Shown here: piece after piece, positions 1-9,164 of the stretch
Position numbering within the stretch: position 1 is the stretch's first letter
Layout: each line of letters starts with the position of its first letter
Assembly (NCBI GenBank): GCA_016791265.1
Contig: JAEUMY010000008.1
Location: 80,373 to 144,372, forward strand
DNA: 64,000 nt
Reading direction: 5' to 3'
Origin: Betaproteobacteria bacterium
Lineage (GTDB): Bacteria > Pseudomonadota > Gammaproteobacteria > Burkholderiales > Usitatibacteraceae
Made by a program: the position numbers and the translations under genes
The notes under the pieces: generated by a model
The model's database searches: none
Seen by the model: only the letters and a program-made list of their open reading frames with translations
What the model was told of the DNA's origin: nothing

Positions 1-638
1 AGGTCCGCGTTGGCGAGATGTTCGGCAAGTTCGGTTGCAGCCCGCACCTCGCCCTGCGCTGCGCGACCGAAGCAAAGCACCTTGGCGCCGAGCGCTCGCG
101 CAGTCCGTGCTGCGGCCTGACCCACAACACCCATCCCGACGACAAGCACGCTGGCATCGCGGAGCATCACGCCGCTGCCACCGTGCGGTGCCATGAGTGC
201 ATTCGCGCCGATGGTGATGGCGAGCTCGCCTGCGATGGCGGACATCGGGGCCAACAACGGCAATTGTCCTCTCGCATCCTCGACGGTTTCGTAGGCGATG
301 GCGGTGATGCGGCGCGCCAGCAGCTCGCGCGCCATCTCGCCATCGGATTGCAAATGCTGGAAGCAGAAGAGTGCTGAATCCGGTTTCAGTTCCCGCCATT
401 CATTCGGCTGGATTTCCTTGACCTTCACCACGAGGTCGGCGTCGAAGGCGGCGCGGGCCGAAGAAACAACCGTGGCCCCCACCTGCGAATATTCGCTCTC
501 GGCAAAGCCGCTACCTGCACCAGCACTGGCTTGCACCTTGACCGTGTGGCCTGCCGCAATCAGCGCACGGGCTCCTTCCGGCGTCAACCCGACGCGCCGC
601 TCGCCGTCCTTGATTTCCTTCGGGACGCCGATGATCAC
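1..638 (-). CDS. ald: Alanine dehydrogenase, partial (C-terminus beyond window)
   Basis: The protein begins [20 protein letters not shown] and carries [12 protein letters not shown], the N-terminal catalytic domain of the alanine dehydrogenase / transhydrogenase-alpha family. A Rossmann stretch ([14 protein letters not shown]) starts near residue 165. About 212 residues are visible, and the family is about 370, so the rest lies past base 1. The enzyme interconverts L-alanine and pyruvate plus ammonia with NAD(H). The start is GTG at 638, and its GTGA overlaps the TGA of pyrD, so translation is probably coupled. An exact GCGAATATTCGC copy at 485-496 is read in frame as EYS (residues 49-51). 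The short length before the edge leaves PntA-like transhydrogenase possible, but the N-terminus fits Ald better. Confidence 0.8.
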   Translation of the reverse strand, partial: MIIGVPKEIKDGERRVGLTPEGARALIAAGHTVKVQASAGAGSGFAESEYSQVGATVVSSARAAFDADLVVKVKEIQPNEWRELKPDSALFCFQHLQSDGEMARELLARRITAIAYETVEDARGQLPLLAPMSAIAGELAITIGANALMAPHGGSGVMLRDASVLVVGMGVVGQAAARTARALGAKVLCFGRAAQGEVRAATELAEHLANAD

Positions 639-1645
639 CGCAACGCCTCGGCGCACTCCTTGATCAGATCAGGCCCCTTGTAGATGAAGCCGGTATAGAT
701 CTGCACCAGCGATGCGCCGGCGGCGATCTTCTTCTTTGCATCCTCGCCGGAAAGAATGCCGCCGACGCCGATGATGGGCAGGTTGCCCTTGAGCGCCTTG
801 TTCAACTGGCGCAGCACCTCGGTGGAGGGCGAGAACACCGGGCGTCCGGACAGGCCGCCGGCTTCCTTTGCCAGTGGATGGCCTTCCACCGCCTGACGCA
901 TGATGGTGGTGTTGGTGGCGATGACCCCGTCGATGCCGTGATCGAGCAGCAGCTGCGCAATGTCCTTGATGGCCGCAGCGTCGAGGTCCGGTGCGATCTT
1001 CAGCAGCAGCGGCACCTGCTTCTTGTGCTTCTTTGTGAGCTTCACGCGCTCGTCTTTCAACGCGGACAGCAACTGGTCCAGTTGCGCCGCGGCCTGCAGG
1101 TCGCGCAGGCCCTTGGTATTGGGCGAGGAGATGTTGACCGTGACGTAGCTCGCGTGGGGATACACGCCGCGCAGGCAGATCAGATAATCGTCCGTTGCTT
1201 TCTCTATGGGCGTGTCGAAGTTCTTGCCGATGTTGAGACCCAGCACGCCTTTGTACTTCGCCCGCTGCACGTTGGCGATGAACGCATCCAGCCCGCCATT
1301 GTTGAAGCCGAGACGATTGATGAGCGCCTCGTGCTCGACAAGGCGGAACATGCGCGGCTTGGGATTGCCCGGCTGCGGGCGCGGCGTCACCGTGCCGACT
1401 TCAATGAAGCCAAAGCCCAGCGCTGCCATGGCGTCGATGTATTCACCGTTCTTGTCCAAACCTGCGGCAAGGCCCACGGCATTGTCGAACTTGAGTCCGA
1501 GTAGTTCACGCGGGGCCGAGACCTTGCAGCCCAGCAACCCGGCCAGGCCGAGGCGCTCCATGCGCCGCAGCGAGTTCAGAGCGAGGTGGTGAGCCTTTTC
1601 AGGGTCGAGCGCGAAGAGCGCGGAGCGTGCGATGGGGTAGAGCAA
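635..1645 (-). CDS. pyrD: Dihydroorotate dehydrogenase (quinone), class 2
   Basis: This membrane-associated flavoenzyme of pyrimidine synthesis oxidises dihydroorotate to orotate and passes electrons to quinone. The 336 residues match the class 2 length. They contain the N-terminal quinone-tunnel helices ([20 protein letters not shown]), FMN-binding [15 protein letters not shown], the active-site segment [14 protein letters not shown] with the catalytic Ser near residue 173, and the C-terminal [13 protein letters not shown] phosphate-binding loop. The start is TTG at 1645, with AAGG seven bases upstream, only 3 bp after the stop of bpt. The canonical N-terminus supports this start. It is the third gene of an aat-bpt-pyrD-ald run. 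Confidence 0.96.
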   Translation of the reverse strand: MLYPIARSALFALDPEKAHHLALNSLRRMERLGLAGLLGCKVSAPRELLGLKFDNAVGLAAGLDKNGEYIDAMAALGFGFIEVGTVTPRPQPGNPKPRMFRLVEHEALINRLGFNNGGLDAFIANVQRAKYKGVLGLNIGKNFDTPIEKATDDYLICLRGVYPHASYVTVNISSPNTKGLRDLQAAAQLDQLLSALKDERVKLTKKHKKQVPLLLKIAPDLDAAAIKDIAQLLLDHGIDGVIATNTTIMRQAVEGHPLAKEAGGLSGRPVFSPSTEVLRQLNKALKGNLPIIGVGGILSGEDAKKKIAAGASLVQIYTGFIYKGPDLIKECAEALR

Positions 1646-1648
1646 GCG

Positions 1649-2389
1649 TCAACCTTGTTTCTGTGGTTCGGCGATGCGCGTCCACTGCCCACGCACCAGC
1701 CCTTCAATAGGCTGATAGCCAATCTTGTAGTTCATCTTGCGGCTCTCGGCGATCCAGTAGCCGAGGTAGACGTAGGGCAGGCCGCGGCGTTGGGCTTCGC
1801 TGATCTGCCAGAGGACGTTGTAGTTGCCGAGCGACAGATGCGGGCGTTCCGGATCGAAGAAGGTATAGACCGATGACAGTCCGTCGGCCAGTTCATCGAC
1901 GATGCTCACCATGCGCAGATAGCCATGGTCGCGGAACTCGATGAGCCGCGTGTGCACGTTGCTCTGCAGGAGGAAGTGCGAGTACTGCTCGCGCGAATCG
2001 TGGTCCATGCCGCCACCCGGATGGCGCTGCTGCTGGTAGCGGCGATAGAGCGCGTAGTGCTCATGCGAGAACTTCAAATCCATGACCCGCACCGAGAGTC
2101 CTGCGTTGCGCTTCAGCGTGCGCCGCTGGGTGCGGTTCGGTTCGAATTCATCGACGGCGACGCGTACCGGCACGCAGGCGCGGCAGTGGTCGCAATAGGG
2201 GCGGTAGGTGAAGGCACCGGAGCGGCGGAAGCCGGCTGCCACAAGGTTGGAATACGTCGGCGTGTCGATCAGGTAGCTCGGCGTGGCGACCTGCGAACGG
2301 GCGAGTTTGCCCGGCAGGTAGCTGCACGGGTAGGGCGCCGTGGCGTAGAACTGGAGATTCGCGAACGGAAGATCGTTTAAGCGCGCCAC
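1649..2389 (-). CDS. bpt: Aspartate/glutamate leucyltransferase (Bpt)
   Basis: Bpt transfers leucine from Leu-tRNA to proteins with N-terminal Asp or Glu, making them ClpS/ClpAP substrates (bacterial N-end rule). The 246 residues have the family N-terminus ([21 protein letters not shown]), the Cys-containing [16 protein letters not shown] segment of the ATE N-domain, and the C-domain motifs VYTFFDPE and [17 protein letters not shown]. It lies 12 bp downstream of aat, and the pairing of aat with bpt is common in beta/gammaproteobacteria. Confidence 0.95.
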   Translation of the reverse strand: MARLNDLPFANLQFYATAPYPCSYLPGKLARSQVATPSYLIDTPTYSNLVAAGFRRSGAFTYRPYCDHCRACVPVRVAVDEFEPNRTQRRTLKRNAGLSVRVMDLKFSHEHYALYRRYQQQRHPGGGMDHDSREQYSHFLLQSNVHTRLIEFRDHGYLRMVSIVDELADGLSSVYTFFDPERPHLSLGNYNVLWQISEAQRRGLPYVYLGYWIAESRKMNYKIGYQPIEGLVRGQWTRIAEPQKQG

Positions 2390-2401
2390 GGACGGATCGG
2401 T

Positions 2402-3076
2402 TCACCACCGGGTTGGAACGAGCGGAAAGTGTATCAACTCCTTGAGCTTTTGCACGAATTCGGCACGCGGGATGGGACCGGCGCCGAGCGAGGCGAGGTG
2501 GCGCGTCTCCTGCTGGCAGTCGATGAGGCCGAAGCCGTCCTCCTTCAGTTTCTGTACCAGCGCGACCAGTGCGACCTTGGACGCATCGGTCTCGCGGGCG
2601 AACATGGACTCGCCGAAAAACATGCGCGGCAGCGCCACGCCGTACAAGCCGCCGACCAGTTCGCCGTCGCACCAGGTTTCGACGCTGTGCGCGAAGCCGC
2701 GCGCATGCAGCGCGGTGTAGGCGCGCACGATGTCGTCGACGATCCAGGTGCCGTCCTGCCCGTCGCGCGGCGCGGCGCATTCACGCATGACGCGTTCGAA
2801 CGCGGTGTCGAAGCGGATCTCGAACTTGCCGCTTCGCACCGTCTTCGCCAGCGAGCGCGTGACCCGGAGTTGGTCCGGCACCAGCACCATGCGCGGGTCG
2901 GGGCTCCACCACAGCACGGGTTCGCCTTCCGAATACCAGGGGAAGATGCCGTGCGAGTAGGCGTCAAGGATGCGCTCGGGCGTGAGCTCCCCGCTGGCCG
3001 CGAGCAGGCCATTGGGTTGTTTGAGTGCCTTGCCGGCCGGCGGAAACGGCTGGCCGGGTTGTAGCCAGGGAATCAC
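2402..3076 (-). CDS. aat: Leucyl/phenylalanyl-tRNA--protein transferase
   Basis: Aat attaches Leu or Phe to proteins with N-terminal Lys or Arg, the other branch of the N-end rule. The 224 residues are full length and begin with the family N-terminus MIPWLQPGQPFPP. Next come NGLLAASGELTPERILDAYSHGIFPW and WWSPDPRMVL, and CQQETRHLASLGA lies toward the end. The start is GTG at 3076. A GCGAATATTCGC copy occupies the 12 bases immediately before it (3077-3088), exactly where a Shine-Dalgarno should be. No purine-rich ribosome site is visible in the 30-bp gap to copZ. Either translation is coupled or SD-independent, or a downstream start is used. Confidence 0.94.
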   Translation of the reverse strand: MIPWLQPGQPFPPAGKALKQPNGLLAASGELTPERILDAYSHGIFPWYSEGEPVLWWSPDPRMVLVPDQLRVTRSLAKTVRSGKFEIRFDTAFERVMRECAAPRDGQDGTWIVDDIVRAYTALHARGFAHSVETWCDGELVGGLYGVALPRMFFGESMFARETDASKVALVALVQKLKEDGFGLIDCQQETRHLASLGAGPIPRAEFVQKLKELIHFPLVPTRW

Positions 3077-3088
3077 GCGAATATTCGC
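3077..3088. repeat. GCGAATATTCGC palindrome abutting aat start
   Basis: Exact copy in the 30-bp gap between copZ and aat. It touches the aat GTG codon and displaces any normal ribosome-binding site. Confidence 0.9.
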
Positions 3089-3106
3089 AAGCGTCTACGT
3101 TGACGA

Positions 3107-3313
3107 TCAGGCCGTGCCGAATCCCGCGCCCTGAATCGCACGCTTCAGATCATCGAGATTGACGACCTGCGGATCGAACGACACTTTGGCATTGGCGGCG
3201 GCGAGATCGACTTGCGCGCTGGCGACGCCATCCAGCTTGGTGAGCACACGGGTCACGCTGGCCGCGCAACCGCCGCAGGTCATGCCGGTGATGGAGAGAG
3301 TGGTGTTTTCCAT
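3107..3313 (-). CDS. copZ: Copper chaperone (HMA domain), CopZ-like
   Basis: A 68-residue single heavy-metal-associated domain with the metal site GMTCGGCAASV near residues 10-20 and a ferredoxin-like length. It should bind Cu(I) in the cytoplasm and pass it to the CopA ATPase encoded 60 bp upstream. AAGGA lies about 7 bases before the ATG. It ends 30 bp before aat on the same strand, so it may be the last gene of cueR-copA-copZ or be read through into aat. Confidence 0.9.
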   Translation of the reverse strand: MENTTLSITGMTCGGCAASVTRVLTKLDGVASAQVDLAAANAKVSFDPQVVNLDDLKRAIQGAGFGTA

Positions 3314-3372
3314 GATGTCTTCCTTTCAGTTGGGACGGGATGGTGATTCAATTTGGATGTGGCCGCCTAGGT

Positions 3373-5769
3373 TCAAGGCTTCCAGCGCTTCAACAGCAAT
3401 GAATTGGTGACGACCGAGACCGAAGACAAGGCCATGGCGCCGCCCGCGATGACCGGGCTCAGCCAGCCGATGGCGGCCAGCGGAATGCCGAGCACGTTGT
3501 AGATGAACGCGAAGAAGAGGTTCTGGCGGATCTTGCGCAAGCTGGCGCGTGACAGCTCAATGGCGTTGGCGACGGCATTGAGATCGTTGACCATCAACGT
3601 GACATCGGCGGCCTCGATGGCGACATCGCTGCCAGCGCCCATGGCGAAGCTCACGTCTGCCGCCGCCAGTGCCGGGGCGTCATTGACGCCGTCACCCACC
3701 ATGCCGACGTGCGCGCCTTTCGTCTTCAGCGCCTGCACGTGACTCGCCTTGTCCTGCGGCTTCACGTCCGCCTCGAAGCGAGTGATGCCGGCTTCGCGAG
3801 CGATGGCGGCGGCCGTGCCGGCATTGTCACCGGTGAGCATGACGACCTCGATGCCGTCGCGCTTCAGTCTTTCGACAGCGGCGCGGGAAGTTGCCCGCAG
3901 CCGATCCGCCACGGCGATCAATCCGACCAGCTTGTTATCGCTGGCCAGCGCCATGACGGTCTTGCCCTGACTGGCGAGTGCATCGACCTCGGACTGCGGA
4001 AGCGGCGCGAATTCGCTGATCCAGCGTGGTGCGCCGAGGCGAATCGTCGCACCCTTCATGGTTGCCGACACACCGTGACCGGTAATGACCTTGAAGTCCT
4101 GGATGACAGCGGGCTGAACGCTTGCGCTGCTTGCATGAGCGAGGATCGCGCGGGCCAGCGGATGCTCCGAGCCTTGCTCGAGGGCTGCTGCAAGCGACAG
4201 CAGATCCAATTGCGAATATTCGCCTTCAGGCAGCACTTCCGTGACTGCCGGCTTGCCTTCCGTCAGCGTGCCCGTCTTGTCCACCACCAGCACGGAGATT
4301 TTCTCCGCCTGTTCCAGCGCCGCCGCATTGCGGAACAAGAGACCATGCTGCGCCGCGCGGCCGATGCCGACCATGACGGCCGTCGGCGTCGCCAGGCCCA
4401 GCGCGCACGGGCAGGCGATGACCAGCACGGCGATGGCATGGATCAACGCCGGCTCAGAGTCACCTGTCACTGCCCAGGTCACCGCAAAGGTCAGCGCGGC
4501 AATGGCCACCACGATGGGTACGAACACGCCGGAGATGCGGTCGGCCATGCGCTGGATGGGCGCCTTCGATCCCTGCGCCGCCGAGACGAGGCGGGTGATT
4601 TCTGCGAGCTGCGTCGTGGCGCCGATGCCGGTCGCCTTCAGTTTCAGCATGCCGTCCTGGTTTTTCGTGCCGGCGAACGCCTTGTCGCCCACCACCTTGG
4701 TGACAGGCAGGCTTTCGCCGGTGAGCAAGCTTTCATCCACGGCGGCGCGGCCTTCGATGACTTCGCCATCGACCGGCAGGGTTTCGCCGTGGCGCACCAG
4801 CACCACGTCGCCGCGACGGATCTGGCCGATGTCCACTTCGACCAGTTCGCCGTCGCGTTCGACGCGCGCGGTCTTGGGCGCCATCTGGATCAGCGCCTCG
4901 ATGGCGGAGGAGGTGCGCGCCTTGGCCCGCGCTTCCATTACCTTGCCCAGCAGGACCAGCGTGATGACCGCGGCACTCGCTTCGAAGTAGACATGCAGAT
5001 CGTGACGTCCGGTCAGCGTGGCATAGGCGGAAATGATCCACGCCATGGTGGTGCCGAGTGCAACGAGCACATCCATGTTGGCTGCGCCACCGCGCAGCGC
5101 ATGAAAGGCGCCGACGTAGAAGCGCGCGCCGATCCAGAACTGCACCGGTGTGGCGAGCAACAGCTGCAGCCAGCGCGGCACGAACTCGTGGTGGCCGCTG
5201 AACATCGCCACCATCTCCGCCATGAGCGGCAGGGTGAGGGCCGCGGCGATCCAGAAGTGACGGGTCTCGCGCTGCAGCAGCGCCGCCTTGCGCGCCTTGC
5301 CCAGCGGGTCGGCGTCATCCTTCAGCCGCGCGCCGTAGCCGGCACCTTCCACTGCCCCGATCAGTGCGTCAGTCGTGACGGCTGCCGATGCGGTGATGCG
5401 CGCGGTCTCGCTGGCGAAGTTCACGGTCGCGCTGACGCCCGGCACGGTGTTCAGCACTTTCTCGATTCGGGTCGCGCAGGCGGCGCAAGTCATGCCCTCC
5501 AATGCCAGTTCAGCCGTGCGGTCCGGCACGTCATATCCGGTGTCGCGGATGGCCTGGACGATGGCCTCGGCATCCAGCGTGCTGCTTTCCACATGCGCGG
5601 TTTCGTTGGCAAAGTTGACCGTCGCGGTCACGCCGGGCTGGCGGTTCAGCACGTTTTCAATGCGGGTGGCGCAGGCGGCACAGGTCATGCCCTCGACGGG
5701 CAGGTCCAGCGTCAGGGGCGATACTGCCTTGCGAATATTCGTTTCAAATTCAGTGGCAATCGTGTTCAC
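3373..5769 (-). CDS. copA: Cu(+)-exporting P1B-type ATPase
   Basis: 798 residues. Two N-terminal HMA domains each carry GMTCAACATRIE (near residues 27 and 93). They are followed by eight predicted membrane helices, the intramembrane CPC (near 450), the phosphorylation site DKTGT (near 496) and GDGVNDAP (near 693). It exports Cu(I) across the inner membrane. Its start overlaps the end of cueR by 20 bp, so the two are one transcript under the CueR operator at 6264-6284. An exact palindrome copy at 4212-4223 encodes part of GEYSQ (around residue 517). A one-mismatch copy at 5731-5742 encodes NIR at residues 11-13, just ahead of the first HMA domain. Confidence 0.96.
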   Translation of the reverse strand: MNTIATEFETNIRKAVSPLTLDLPVEGMTCAACATRIENVLNRQPGVTATVNFANETAHVESSTLDAEAIVQAIRDTGYDVPDRTAELALEGMTCAACATRIEKVLNTVPGVSATVNFASETARITASAAVTTDALIGAVEGAGYGARLKDDADPLGKARKAALLQRETRHFWIAAALTLPLMAEMVAMFSGHHEFVPRWLQLLLATPVQFWIGARFYVGAFHALRGGAANMDVLVALGTTMAWIISAYATLTGRHDLHVYFEASAAVITLVLLGKVMEARAKARTSSAIEALIQMAPKTARVERDGELVEVDIGQIRRGDVVLVRHGETLPVDGEVIEGRAAVDESLLTGESLPVTKVVGDKAFAGTKNQDGMLKLKATGIGATTQLAEITRLVSAAQGSKAPIQRMADRISGVFVPIVVAIAALTFAVTWAVTGDSEPALIHAIAVLVIACPCALGLATPTAVMVGIGRAAQHGLLFRNAAALEQAEKISVLVVDKTGTLTEGKPAVTEVLPEGEYSQLDLLSLAAALEQGSEHPLARAILAHASSASVQPAVIQDFKVITGHGVSATMKGATIRLGAPRWISEFAPLPQSEVDALASQGKTVMALASDNKLVGLIAVADRLRATSRAAVERLKRDGIEVVMLTGDNAGTAAAIAREAGITRFEADVKPQDKASHVQALKTKGAHVGMVGDGVNDAPALAAADVSFAMGAGSDVAIEAADVTLMVNDLNAVANAIELSRASLRKIRQNLFFAFIYNVLGIPLAAIGWLSPVIAGGAMALSSVSVVTNSLLLKRWKP

Positions 5770-6229
5770 AGCTCTTTCCTTTGCGCTTCTTCACGGTGCC
5801 GGCAACGCCATCCCCATTCGGCGTCGTCACCGCATCAACTGCCAGTTCGTCGAGAATCGGACAATCGGGCCGGTCATCGCCATGACAGGCATGCACCAGA
5901 CGATTCAGCGTGGCGCGCATGGTCTGCAACTCGCGGATTTTCTGATCCAGCTCGGCGATATGTTCAATGGCCAGTGCCTTGACCTTGCTCGACGGGCGCC
6001 GGGTGTCGCGCCACAGGCCGACGAGTGCTTCGATCTGCTTCATCGAGAAGCCGAGGTTGCGCGAATGCTTGATGAAGCGAAGCATGTGCACGTCCTGCGC
6101 GCTGTACATGCGATACCCCGACATCGTCCGTCGCACTTTGGGCATCAGGCCGATGTCTTCGTAGTGACGAATCATCTTGGCGGTCACGCCGGAGGCCTTG
6201 GCGGCGTCGCCGATATTGAGGGATTCCAT
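5750..6229 (-). CDS. cueR: Cu(I)-responsive MerR-family regulator CueR
   Basis: 159 residues. A MerR winged-helix domain comes first (LNIGDAAKASGVTAKMIRHYEDIGL), then a coiled dimerisation helix and the CueR metal loop CHGDDRPDCPILDEL, with the two Cys that bind Cu(I) linearly. The tail ending KSCEHDCH is an extra Cys/His-rich extension. It activates by untwisting a promoter with an overlong 19-bp spacer, and one such promoter lies directly upstream. It is probably autoregulated and also controls the operon starting near 11.5 kb. Confidence 0.93.
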   Translation of the reverse strand: MESLNIGDAAKASGVTAKMIRHYEDIGLMPKVRRTMSGYRMYSAQDVHMLRFIKHSRNLGFSMKQIEALVGLWRDTRRPSSKVKALAIEHIAELDQKIRELQTMRATLNRLVHACHGDDRPDCPILDELAVDAVTTPNGDGVAGTVKKRKGKSCEHDCH

Positions 6230-6256
6230 GGTCCATCCTTGCCAGTCAGTTCTGCA

Positions 6257-6287
6257 AGGATGAACCTTACCATCATGGGAAGGTCAA
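6257..6287 (-). promoter_or_regulatory. CueR promoter/operator of cueR-copA-copZ
   Basis: On the minus strand, -35 TTGACC (6282-6287) and -10 CATCCT (6257-6262) are separated by 19 bp, the MerR hallmark. The spacer holds a dyad (6264-6284) with arms ACCTT.CC and GG.AAGGT, the standard CueR half-sites. Confidence 0.88.
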
Positions 6288-6303
6288 GCCCTCCCGAAAA
6301 CAC

Positions 6304-6621
6304 TTACTTTGCCGGATCGGCGGCCGGCTTTTCGATCTTGGTCACGGTGTAGCTGCCGCCGATCTTCTCGGCGGCGATCTTGATCTTGTCGCCCACTTTG
6401 AGGGAGTCCAGCATGGTGGGCTCCTTGACCTTGAACACCATGGTCATGGGCGGCATCTCCAGATTCTTGATCTCGCCATGCTTCAGCGTGACCTTGCCGG
6501 CGTCCTTGTCGATCTTGCGGACTTCGGCGTCGGCCATTTCTGCAGCGGAGGCGGACAGGGCCAGTGTGGCGGCGAGTGCAGCCAGTGACACGAGAATGGA
6601 TTTGCGAATATTCGCAGTCAT
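6304..6621 (-). CDS. CusF/CopK-like periplasmic copper-binding protein
   Basis: 105 residues with a signal peptide (ending SASA) and a small OB-fold domain containing MPPMTMVFKV, the Met-rich metal site of CusF-type proteins. It probably binds Cu(I) or Ag(I) in the periplasm. I chose ATG 6621 because AAGGA precedes it by 7 bases; an upstream in-frame start would run into the preceding gene. An exact palindrome copy (6604-6615) encodes ANIR as residues 3-6, at the front of the signal peptide. Last gene of the copper operon. Confidence 0.88.
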   Translation of the reverse strand: MTANIRKSILVSLAALAATLALSASAAEMADAEVRKIDKDAGKVTLKHGEIKNLEMPPMTMVFKVKEPTMLDSLKVGDKIKIAAEKIGGSYTVTKIEKPAADPAK

Positions 6622-6646
6622 GTTGGGTTCCTTTCCGGGAAGTGGT

Positions 6647-7114
6647 TCAACGATAAGACTGAAAAACGCGCGTGCTGCCATCCGCGAGGACAAGCAGCAC
6701 GTCGTAGGGATCCTTGCGGCCGCCATAGGCCGGGCCGTCCATGCCGGGTGAGCCGATGGGCATGCCGGGGACCGCCAGGCCGAGTGCCTTCGGCTTTTCC
6801 TTCAGCAGGCGGCGGATGTCGCGGGCGGGGACATGGCCCTCGATGACATAACCGTCCACCAGCGCGGTGTGACAGGAGCCCAGCGCCTCCGGCATATTGA
6901 GGCGATTGCGCGCCGCCACGTTGCCGGTGTCGTGCCCGCGCGGCGCGAAGCCGTTGCTGACCAGGTGCGCCATCCAGTCCTTGCAGCAGCCGCAGGTCGG
7001 TGCCTTCCAGACCTCGATCAGCGTGCCGCCTTGCGCGAAGGCCGTGCCGCCCAGGCCGAGCAGCGTGGCGCCGGTCAGGGTTGCGAGCGAAACCAGCGAT
7101 TGACGGCGGTTCAT
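6647..7114 (-). CDS. DUF411 periplasmic metal-binding protein
   Basis: 155 residues. A twin-Arg-like N-terminus (MNRRQSLVSLATLTGATLLG) is followed by VWKAPTCGCCKDWMAHL, the signature of DUF411 proteins found in copper and metal resistance loci. Conserved CHTALVDGYVIEGHVPA lies mid-protein. The biochemical role is not established; metal binding by CxCC and His is inferred. Its ATG overlaps the stop of the upstream cupredoxin by ATGA. Confidence 0.88.
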   Translation of the reverse strand: MNRRQSLVSLATLTGATLLGLGGTAFAQGGTLIEVWKAPTCGCCKDWMAHLVSNGFAPRGHDTGNVAARNRLNMPEALGSCHTALVDGYVIEGHVPARDIRRLLKEKPKALGLAVPGMPIGSPGMDGPAYGGRKDPYDVLLVLADGSTRVFQSYR

Positions 7115-7605
7115 GGCGTCACCTTGATGCGGCCGACCATGCCCGCTTCGAAGTGGCCGGGGATGAGACAGCCGAACATGAAGTCGCCCGGCTGGGTGAA
7201 CTGCCACGTGATGCTTTCCTTCTTGCCCGGCGACACATGGGCCATGTAGGGCTCGTCGTGCTCCATATTGGGATGCTTCTTCATCATTTCAGCATGGGCC
7301 TTCAGTTCCTTCTCGGTGCCGATGACCATTTCGTGCATGACCTGGCCCTTGTTGGCAACGACGAACTTGACCGTGTCGCCGACCTTGACCTCAAGCTTGT
7401 CCGGCGTGAAGCGCATGGCGTCGCTCATGGCTATGGTGACCGTGCGTTTGGCCTTGGCAGGATCGCCTTCCCGGCCCCAGGGATGCTCGTCCTTGGAAAT
7501 GGCTTTCTTCACGGCCGGCTTCTTGTGGTCCTCTCCGCCGTGGGCAAAAGCGGCAGGTGCCGCCAGTGCGGCGGCGAGGAGCAGAACAATTGAAGTTCGT
7601 TTCAT
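7111..7605 (-). CDS. Periplasmic cupredoxin
   Basis: 164 residues with signal peptide MKRTSIVLLLAAALAAPAAFA. The cupredoxin fold has ligands visible as His in GQVMHEMV and Cys/His/Met in the FMFGCLIPGHFEAGM loop, a type-1 or CopI-like copper site. An N-terminal HGGEDHKKP segment may add metal binding. ATG 7605 was chosen for the clean signal peptide. It lies between the multicopper oxidase and the DUF411 gene in one operon, suggesting periplasmic copper handling or electron supply. Confidence 0.88.
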   Translation of the reverse strand: MKRTSIVLLLAAALAAPAAFAHGGEDHKKPAVKKAISKDEHPWGREGDPAKAKRTVTIAMSDAMRFTPDKLEVKVGDTVKFVVANKGQVMHEMVIGTEKELKAHAEMMKKHPNMEHDEPYMAHVSPGKKESITWQFTQPGDFMFGCLIPGHFEAGMVGRIKVTP

Positions 7606-7616
7606 GCGTGCATCCT

Positions 7617-9032
7617 TCAATGATGTTTGTGGTTCGTGGGCTTCTTCACATCCACCGTGATCTCGCGCTTGCCGACCGCATTGCCGGTGGCGGGATTGAT
7701 CTCGGTGGCGCGTGAGGTGGGCGCGCGGTCGACGTTGAGCGGCTTGCCGGCCCATTCGTAGGCGACGGTGCCGGCCGGGAACTTGTAGTGTCCGGGGTCC
7801 TTGTAGTCGTCCTTCTTCAGGCCCTCGCGCACCTTGACCACGGTGAACATGCCGCCCATTTCCAGCGGGCCGAACTGGCCCTGGCCGGTCATCATGGGCA
7901 ACGTGTTGTCCGGTAGCGGCATTTCCATCTCGCCCATGTCGGCCATGCCGCGTTCGCCCATGACCATGTAGTCGGGGATGAGCTTGGTGATCTTGGTCAC
8001 CACTTCACGATGATCCACGCCGATCATGGTGGGCACGTTGTGGCCCATCGCGTTCATGGTGTGATGCGACTTGTGGCAGTGGAACGCCCAGTCGCCCGGC
8101 TCGGTGGCATCGAACTCGATGGCGCGCATCTGGCCCACGGCGATGTCGGTTGTCACCTCAGGCCAGCGCGCGCTGGGCGGCACCCAGCCGCCATCCGTGC
8201 CCGCCACCACGAATTCGTGGCCGTGCAGGTGGATGGGATGGTTGGTCATGGTGAGATTGCCGATGCGGATGCGCACGCGGTCATTCAGCCCCACAACCAG
8301 CGGATCGATGCCGGGGAACGCGCGCGAATTCCAGGTCCACAGATTGAAGTCGAGCATGGTCATGATTTTCGGCACGGCGCTCCCCGGCTCGATGTCATAG
8401 GCATTGAGCAGGAAACAGAAATCGCGGTCTGCCTCGCGATAGCCGGGAATCTTGGACGGGTCCTTCGGATGGGTGACCCAGAAGCCCATCATGCCCATCG
8501 CCATTTGCGTCATCTCGTCGGCGTGCGGGTGATACATGAACGTGCCGGGGCGCCGCGCCTCGAACTCGTACACGTAAGTCTTGCCGGGCGGGATCTGCTT
8601 CTGCGTGAGACCGCCGACCCCATCCATGCCGGCCGGCAGACGCTGGCCGTGCCAGTGCACCGCCGTGTGCTCCGGCAGTTTGTTGGTAACGAATATTCGC
8701 ACCTTGTCGCCTTCCACCACTTCGATGGTCGGGCCGGGCGACTGGCCGTTGTAGCCCCACAGGCGCGCCTTCATGCCGGGGGCGATTTCGCGGATGACGG
8801 GTTCGGCGATGAGGTGGAATTCCTTCCAGCCGTTGTTCATACGGAAGGGAAGGGTCCAGCCATTCAGCGTCACCACGGGACGATAGGGCCGGCCGGCTTT
8901 GGGATAGAGCGGCGGCGCCATGTCGGGCTTGTCCATGAGGGGCGCTTCGGGCACGGCACCCATGGCGGCCTTGCTGACGGCAGCGGCGCCGATGAGCGCG
9001 CTGCCCATGAGGAAGTTGCGTCGGGAGTTCAT
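7617..9032 (-). CDS. Multicopper oxidase, periplasmic (CopA/CueO type)
   Basis: 471 residues with a Tat signal peptide (MNSRRNFLMGSALIGAAAV). Copper-site motifs appear in order: HTAVHWHGQRLP (near 120), MYHPHADEMTQ (near 160), NHPIHLHGHEF (near 270) and WAFHCHKSHHTMNAMGH (near 325), the last two giving the T1 and trinuclear ligands. It probably oxidises Cu(I) and phenolics in the periplasm. The C-terminus is His-rich (NHKHH). A one-mismatch palindrome (8689-8700) reads RIFV in VRIFVTNK. Confidence 0.93.
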   Translation of the reverse strand: MNSRRNFLMGSALIGAAAVSKAAMGAVPEAPLMDKPDMAPPLYPKAGRPYRPVVTLNGWTLPFRMNNGWKEFHLIAEPVIREIAPGMKARLWGYNGQSPGPTIEVVEGDKVRIFVTNKLPEHTAVHWHGQRLPAGMDGVGGLTQKQIPPGKTYVYEFEARRPGTFMYHPHADEMTQMAMGMMGFWVTHPKDPSKIPGYREADRDFCFLLNAYDIEPGSAVPKIMTMLDFNLWTWNSRAFPGIDPLVVGLNDRVRIRIGNLTMTNHPIHLHGHEFVVAGTDGGWVPPSARWPEVTTDIAVGQMRAIEFDATEPGDWAFHCHKSHHTMNAMGHNVPTMIGVDHREVVTKITKLIPDYMVMGERGMADMGEMEMPLPDNTLPMMTGQGQFGPLEMGGMFTVVKVREGLKKDDYKDPGHYKFPAGTVAYEWAGKPLNVDRAPTSRATEINPATGNAVGKREITVDVKKPTNHKHH

Positions 9033-9052
9033 GTGGATTCCTTTGAATCGTC

Positions 9053-9130
9053 GTTCCCGCGTAGGCGGGAACCCAAGGTTTCCCTTGGCGGATCGACGAA
9101 TTGAACTTGGGCTCCCGCCTTCGCGGGAGC
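9053..9130. repeat. REP-like paired inverted repeats
   Basis: Two hairpins, GTTCCCGC/GCGGGAAC (9053-9072) and GCTCCCGC/GCGGGAGC (9111-9130), flank a CCAAGG/CCTTGG-type centre. This BIME-like unit fills the gap between the TolC-like gene and the multicopper oxidase. Related units occur near 51.8 kb. Confidence 0.75.
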
Positions 9131-9164
9131 GACGGCGTTGAGAGTGCGATGGTGTGTGCACATG

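Noticed and set aside
3709..5982. A 757-codon open frame on the plus strand opposite copA
   Set aside because: It is the antisense of a fully recognisable P-type ATPase, has biased Arg/His/Gly composition and no family resemblance. High GC makes long shadow frames common.
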